Shown: piece by piece, positions 9,731 through 11,474 of the stretch
Layout of the letters: each line of letters begins with the position of its first letter
Position numbering within the stretch: the first letter of the stretch is position 1
Assembly: GCA_020446665.1 (NCBI GenBank)
Contig: JAGREF010000157.1
Span: 1 to 11,474, forward strand
Length of the DNA stretch: 11,474 nt
Reading direction: 5' to 3'
Source: Sphingomonadaceae bacterium
Lineage (GTDB): Bacteria; Pseudomonadota; Alphaproteobacteria; Sphingomonadales; Sphingomonadaceae
The notes under the pieces: model-generated
Databases searched by the model: none
What the model saw: only the letters and a program-made list of their open reading frames with translations
What the model was told of the DNA's origin: nothing
Translations under genes and position numbers: made by a program

Positions 9731-11474
9731 CTAGAACTTGTTATCCCTCGGGAAGCCTTGCGGCGGCATCCGCCCGGCGGCGCCGCGGGCAACCTTCCAC
9801 ATATGGATTTCCGTCTCGGTGCGGGTGCGGTCGCCCTTGCCGCCCATTTGCCAGCTCAGGCCATCTTCCAGCTTGAACGTCACCGCATCGGACAAGCCGC
9901 CATCGCGATAGCGTTGCAGCGTCACACCCTGCCCGCGTGACATGACGGGCATTTCCTCAAGGTTGAACACCACCAGCTTGCGATTGTCGCCCACCACCGC
10001 GATATGGTCATGCTCGGGCTCGATCGGGCGTACCACCATCAGCTTGGCATTGCCCTTGAGGTTCACCACCTGCTTGCCCTTGCGCGTTTCGGCAAGAATA
10101 TCGTCCATTTCAGCGGCAAAGCCCTTGCCGGTGCTGGCGGCAAGCAGCAGTTGCCCCTTGGCGCGATAGACTGTTACCGCTGCAATCCCGGCTTCCGCAT
10201 CAATATCGATCATGTTGCGGATCGGCTCGCCAAAGCCGCGCGCACCGGGCAATTTGTCACACCCCAGCGAATAGATGCGGCCATTATTAACGGCGACCAG
10301 CAATTTGTCCGTTGTCTGCGCGTGGAGCGCATAGGCCGGGCCATCGCCTTCCTTATATTTGAAATCGCCATCCAGCGGCACATGCCCCTTGGCCGCGCGG
10401 ATCCAGCCCTTGGCAGAGAGGATCACCGTCACCGGTTCCTTCTCGATCATCGCGTCCATGCTGAATTCCACCGCCGGGGCAGCTTCGGCAATGGTCGTGC
10501 GGCGACGGCCGATGGCGGTGTCCTCGCCATATTCCTTGCGCAGACTGGTGAGATCGCGTTTCAGCCGTGTGCGCTGGCGGGCCGGGCTGGCGAGCAGTTT
10601 TTCCAGCTCTTCCTGCTCTTTCAGCAGATCGTCATGCTCGCCGCGCAGCTGCATTTCCTCCAGCTTGCGCAGACTGCGCAGGCGCATGTTGAGGATCGCT
10701 TCGGCCTGCCGGTCGGTCAGCCCGAACTCCGCCATCATCACCGGCTTGGGCTCGTCCTCCGTGCGGATGATCTCGATCACGCGGTCGAGATTGAGGAAGG
10801 CGATGATATAGCCTTCGAGCAATTCCAGCCGGCTGGCGATCTTTTCCAGCCGGTGCTGCGTGCGCCGCTGCAGCATCTCGATCTGGTGCGTCACCCAATT
10901 GCCGAGCAGTTCCTTCAGCCCCATCACCAGCGGGGTGCGGGTGGCATCCAGCACATTGAGATTGAGGCCGAAGCGGACCTCCAGATCGGTCAGCTTATAG
11001 AGCGATTCCTTGAGCAATTCCGGGTCGACATTGCGGCTGCGCGGCACCAGCACAAGGCGGATATTCTCGTCGCTTTCATCGCGCACATCCTCCAGGATCG
11101 GCAGCTTCTTGTCCGCGATCAGCTGAGCGATCTGTTCGATCAGCTTGCCCTTCTGCACCTGATAGGGGATTTCGCTGACGACCAATTGCCATTGCCCGCC
11201 GCCGAGCCGCTCGATCCCGGCGTCGCGATCTTCGGCCTTCTCCGATTCCGCCGCATGGAAGCGCCCGCGCACACGGAAAGAGCCGCGCCCGGTTTCATAG
11301 GCGTTGGAGATCACTTCAGGGCTGTCCACCACCAGCCCGCCAGTCGCAAAGTCCGGCCCGTGGAACAGTTCCATCAGGCGGGAATGCTCGACATGCGGAT
11401 TGTCGATCAACTCCATCGTCGCATCGATCACTTCGGCGACATTGTGGCTGGGGATATTGGTCGCCATGCCCACG
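9731..11474 (-). CDS. parC: DNA topoisomerase IV subunit A, N-terminus cut by window edge
   Basis: DNA-cutting and strand-passing subunit of topoisomerase IV, which works with ParE to unlink daughter chromosomes. The 581 visible codons begin within the breakage-reunion domain at GMATNIPSHNVAEVIDA, next to the conserved core of type IIA enzymes; the winged-helix part and catalytic tyrosine (near residue 120 in E. coli ParC) lie outside the window, so perhaps 170 residues are missing. Further landmarks are the EIPYQVQKGKLIE stretch, the coiled-coil tower with EDEPKPVMMAEFGLTDRQA and ILNMRLRSLRKLEEM, and a C-terminal beta-pinwheel region. The GyrA-box (QRRGGRG) is absent and the end PPQGFPRDNKF is the alphaproteobacterial ParC tail, which separates it from GyrA. 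The gene converges on the exported protein gene with the terminator between. Confidence 0.95.
   Translation of the reverse strand, partial: VGMATNIPSHNVAEVIDATMELIDNPHVEHSRLMELFHGPDFATGGLVVDSPEVISNAYETGRGSFRVRGRFHAAESEKAEDRDAGIERLGGGQWQLVVSEIPYQVQKGKLIEQIAQLIADKKLPILEDVRDESDENIRLVLVPRSRNVDPELLKESLYKLTDLEVRFGLNLNVLDATRTPLVMGLKELLGNWVTHQIEMLQRRTQHRLEKIASRLELLEGYIIAFLNLDRVIEIIRTEDEPKPVMMAEFGLTDRQAEAILNMRLRSLRKLEEMQLRGEHDDLLKEQEELEKLLASPARQRTRLKRDLTSLRKEYGEDTAIGRRRTTIAEAAPAVEFSMDAMIEKEPVTVILSAKGWIRAAKGHVPLDGDFKYKEGDGPAYALHAQTTDKLLVAVNNGRIYSLGCDKLPGARGFGEPIRNMIDIDAEAGIAAVTVYRAKGQLLLAASTGKGFAAEMDDILAETRKGKQVVNLKGNAKLMVVRPIEPEHDHIAVVGDNRKLVVFNLEEMPVMSRGQGVTLQRYRDGGLSDAVTFKLEDGLSWQMGGKGDRTRTETEIHMWKVARGAAGRMPPQGFPRDNKF

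Noticed and set aside
10359..10811. Serine/arginine-rich plus-strand frame opposite parC
   Set aside because: Shadow frame of a firmly identified gene.

Overview
The window looks like chromosomal DNA of a high-GC alphaproteobacterium, most likely a sphingomonad (Sphingomonadales, possibly Erythrobacteraceae). The evidence is a CcrM-type GANTC methyltransferase lying near rnhB, the alphaproteobacterial trio DUF1285 / CoA-pyrophosphatase-type Nudix / CCA-adding enzyme, a ParC ending in the typical PRDNKF tail, and GC-rich codon use. The assignment comes from recognising protein families, not from a database search. No phage, integron, CRISPR array, toxin-antitoxin pair or complete insertion sequence is visible. 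Most genes are ordinary core genes; the unusual signals lie in the intergenic DNA.

Layout. (1) 1-935, minus: ccrM, cut by the window edge before its C-terminus is complete. (2) 936-1307: a 372-bp divergent control region with a perfect DnaA box, an 8-bp inverted repeat close to a CtrA box, and six GANTC sites, four of which sit on one 10-bp phase. (3) 1308-3656, plus: a membrane PAS-GGDEF-EAL cyclic-di-GMP protein. (4) 3659-4300, minus: rnhB, tail to tail with the previous gene. (5) 4293-5465, plus: a lipoprotein of the PQQ sugar dehydrogenase family, whose start overlaps the rnhB start by 8 bp. (6) 5508-6041, plus: a GNAT acetyltransferase. (7) 6024-6289: a 266-bp foldback element closed by a 32-bp perfect inverted repeat and containing three side hairpins; it holds the last codons and stop of the GNAT gene. 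(8) 6335-8654, plus: DUF1285, Nudix and CCA-adding enzyme, joined by two ATGA overlaps. (9) 8655-9151: intergenic DNA with a second, different cloverleaf-like palindromic repeat and a short tandem repeat. (10) 9152-9661, plus: a small exported protein made of two copies of a PRC-barrel-like unit, followed by a strong terminator. (11) 9731-11474, minus: parC, lacking its N-terminal part at the window edge.

How the parts relate. CcrM methylates GANTC in alphaproteobacteria, and its own upstream region is unusually rich in GANTC. The DnaA box and the CtrA-like site suggest that this region reads replication and cell-cycle state; it is shared with a divergent c-di-GMP enzyme, which could link methylation and second-messenger control. 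The DUF1285-Nudix-CCA genes appear to be one translationally coupled unit. The two structured repeats flank this unit on both sides and may be mobile foldback elements or RNA structures that affect operon boundaries.
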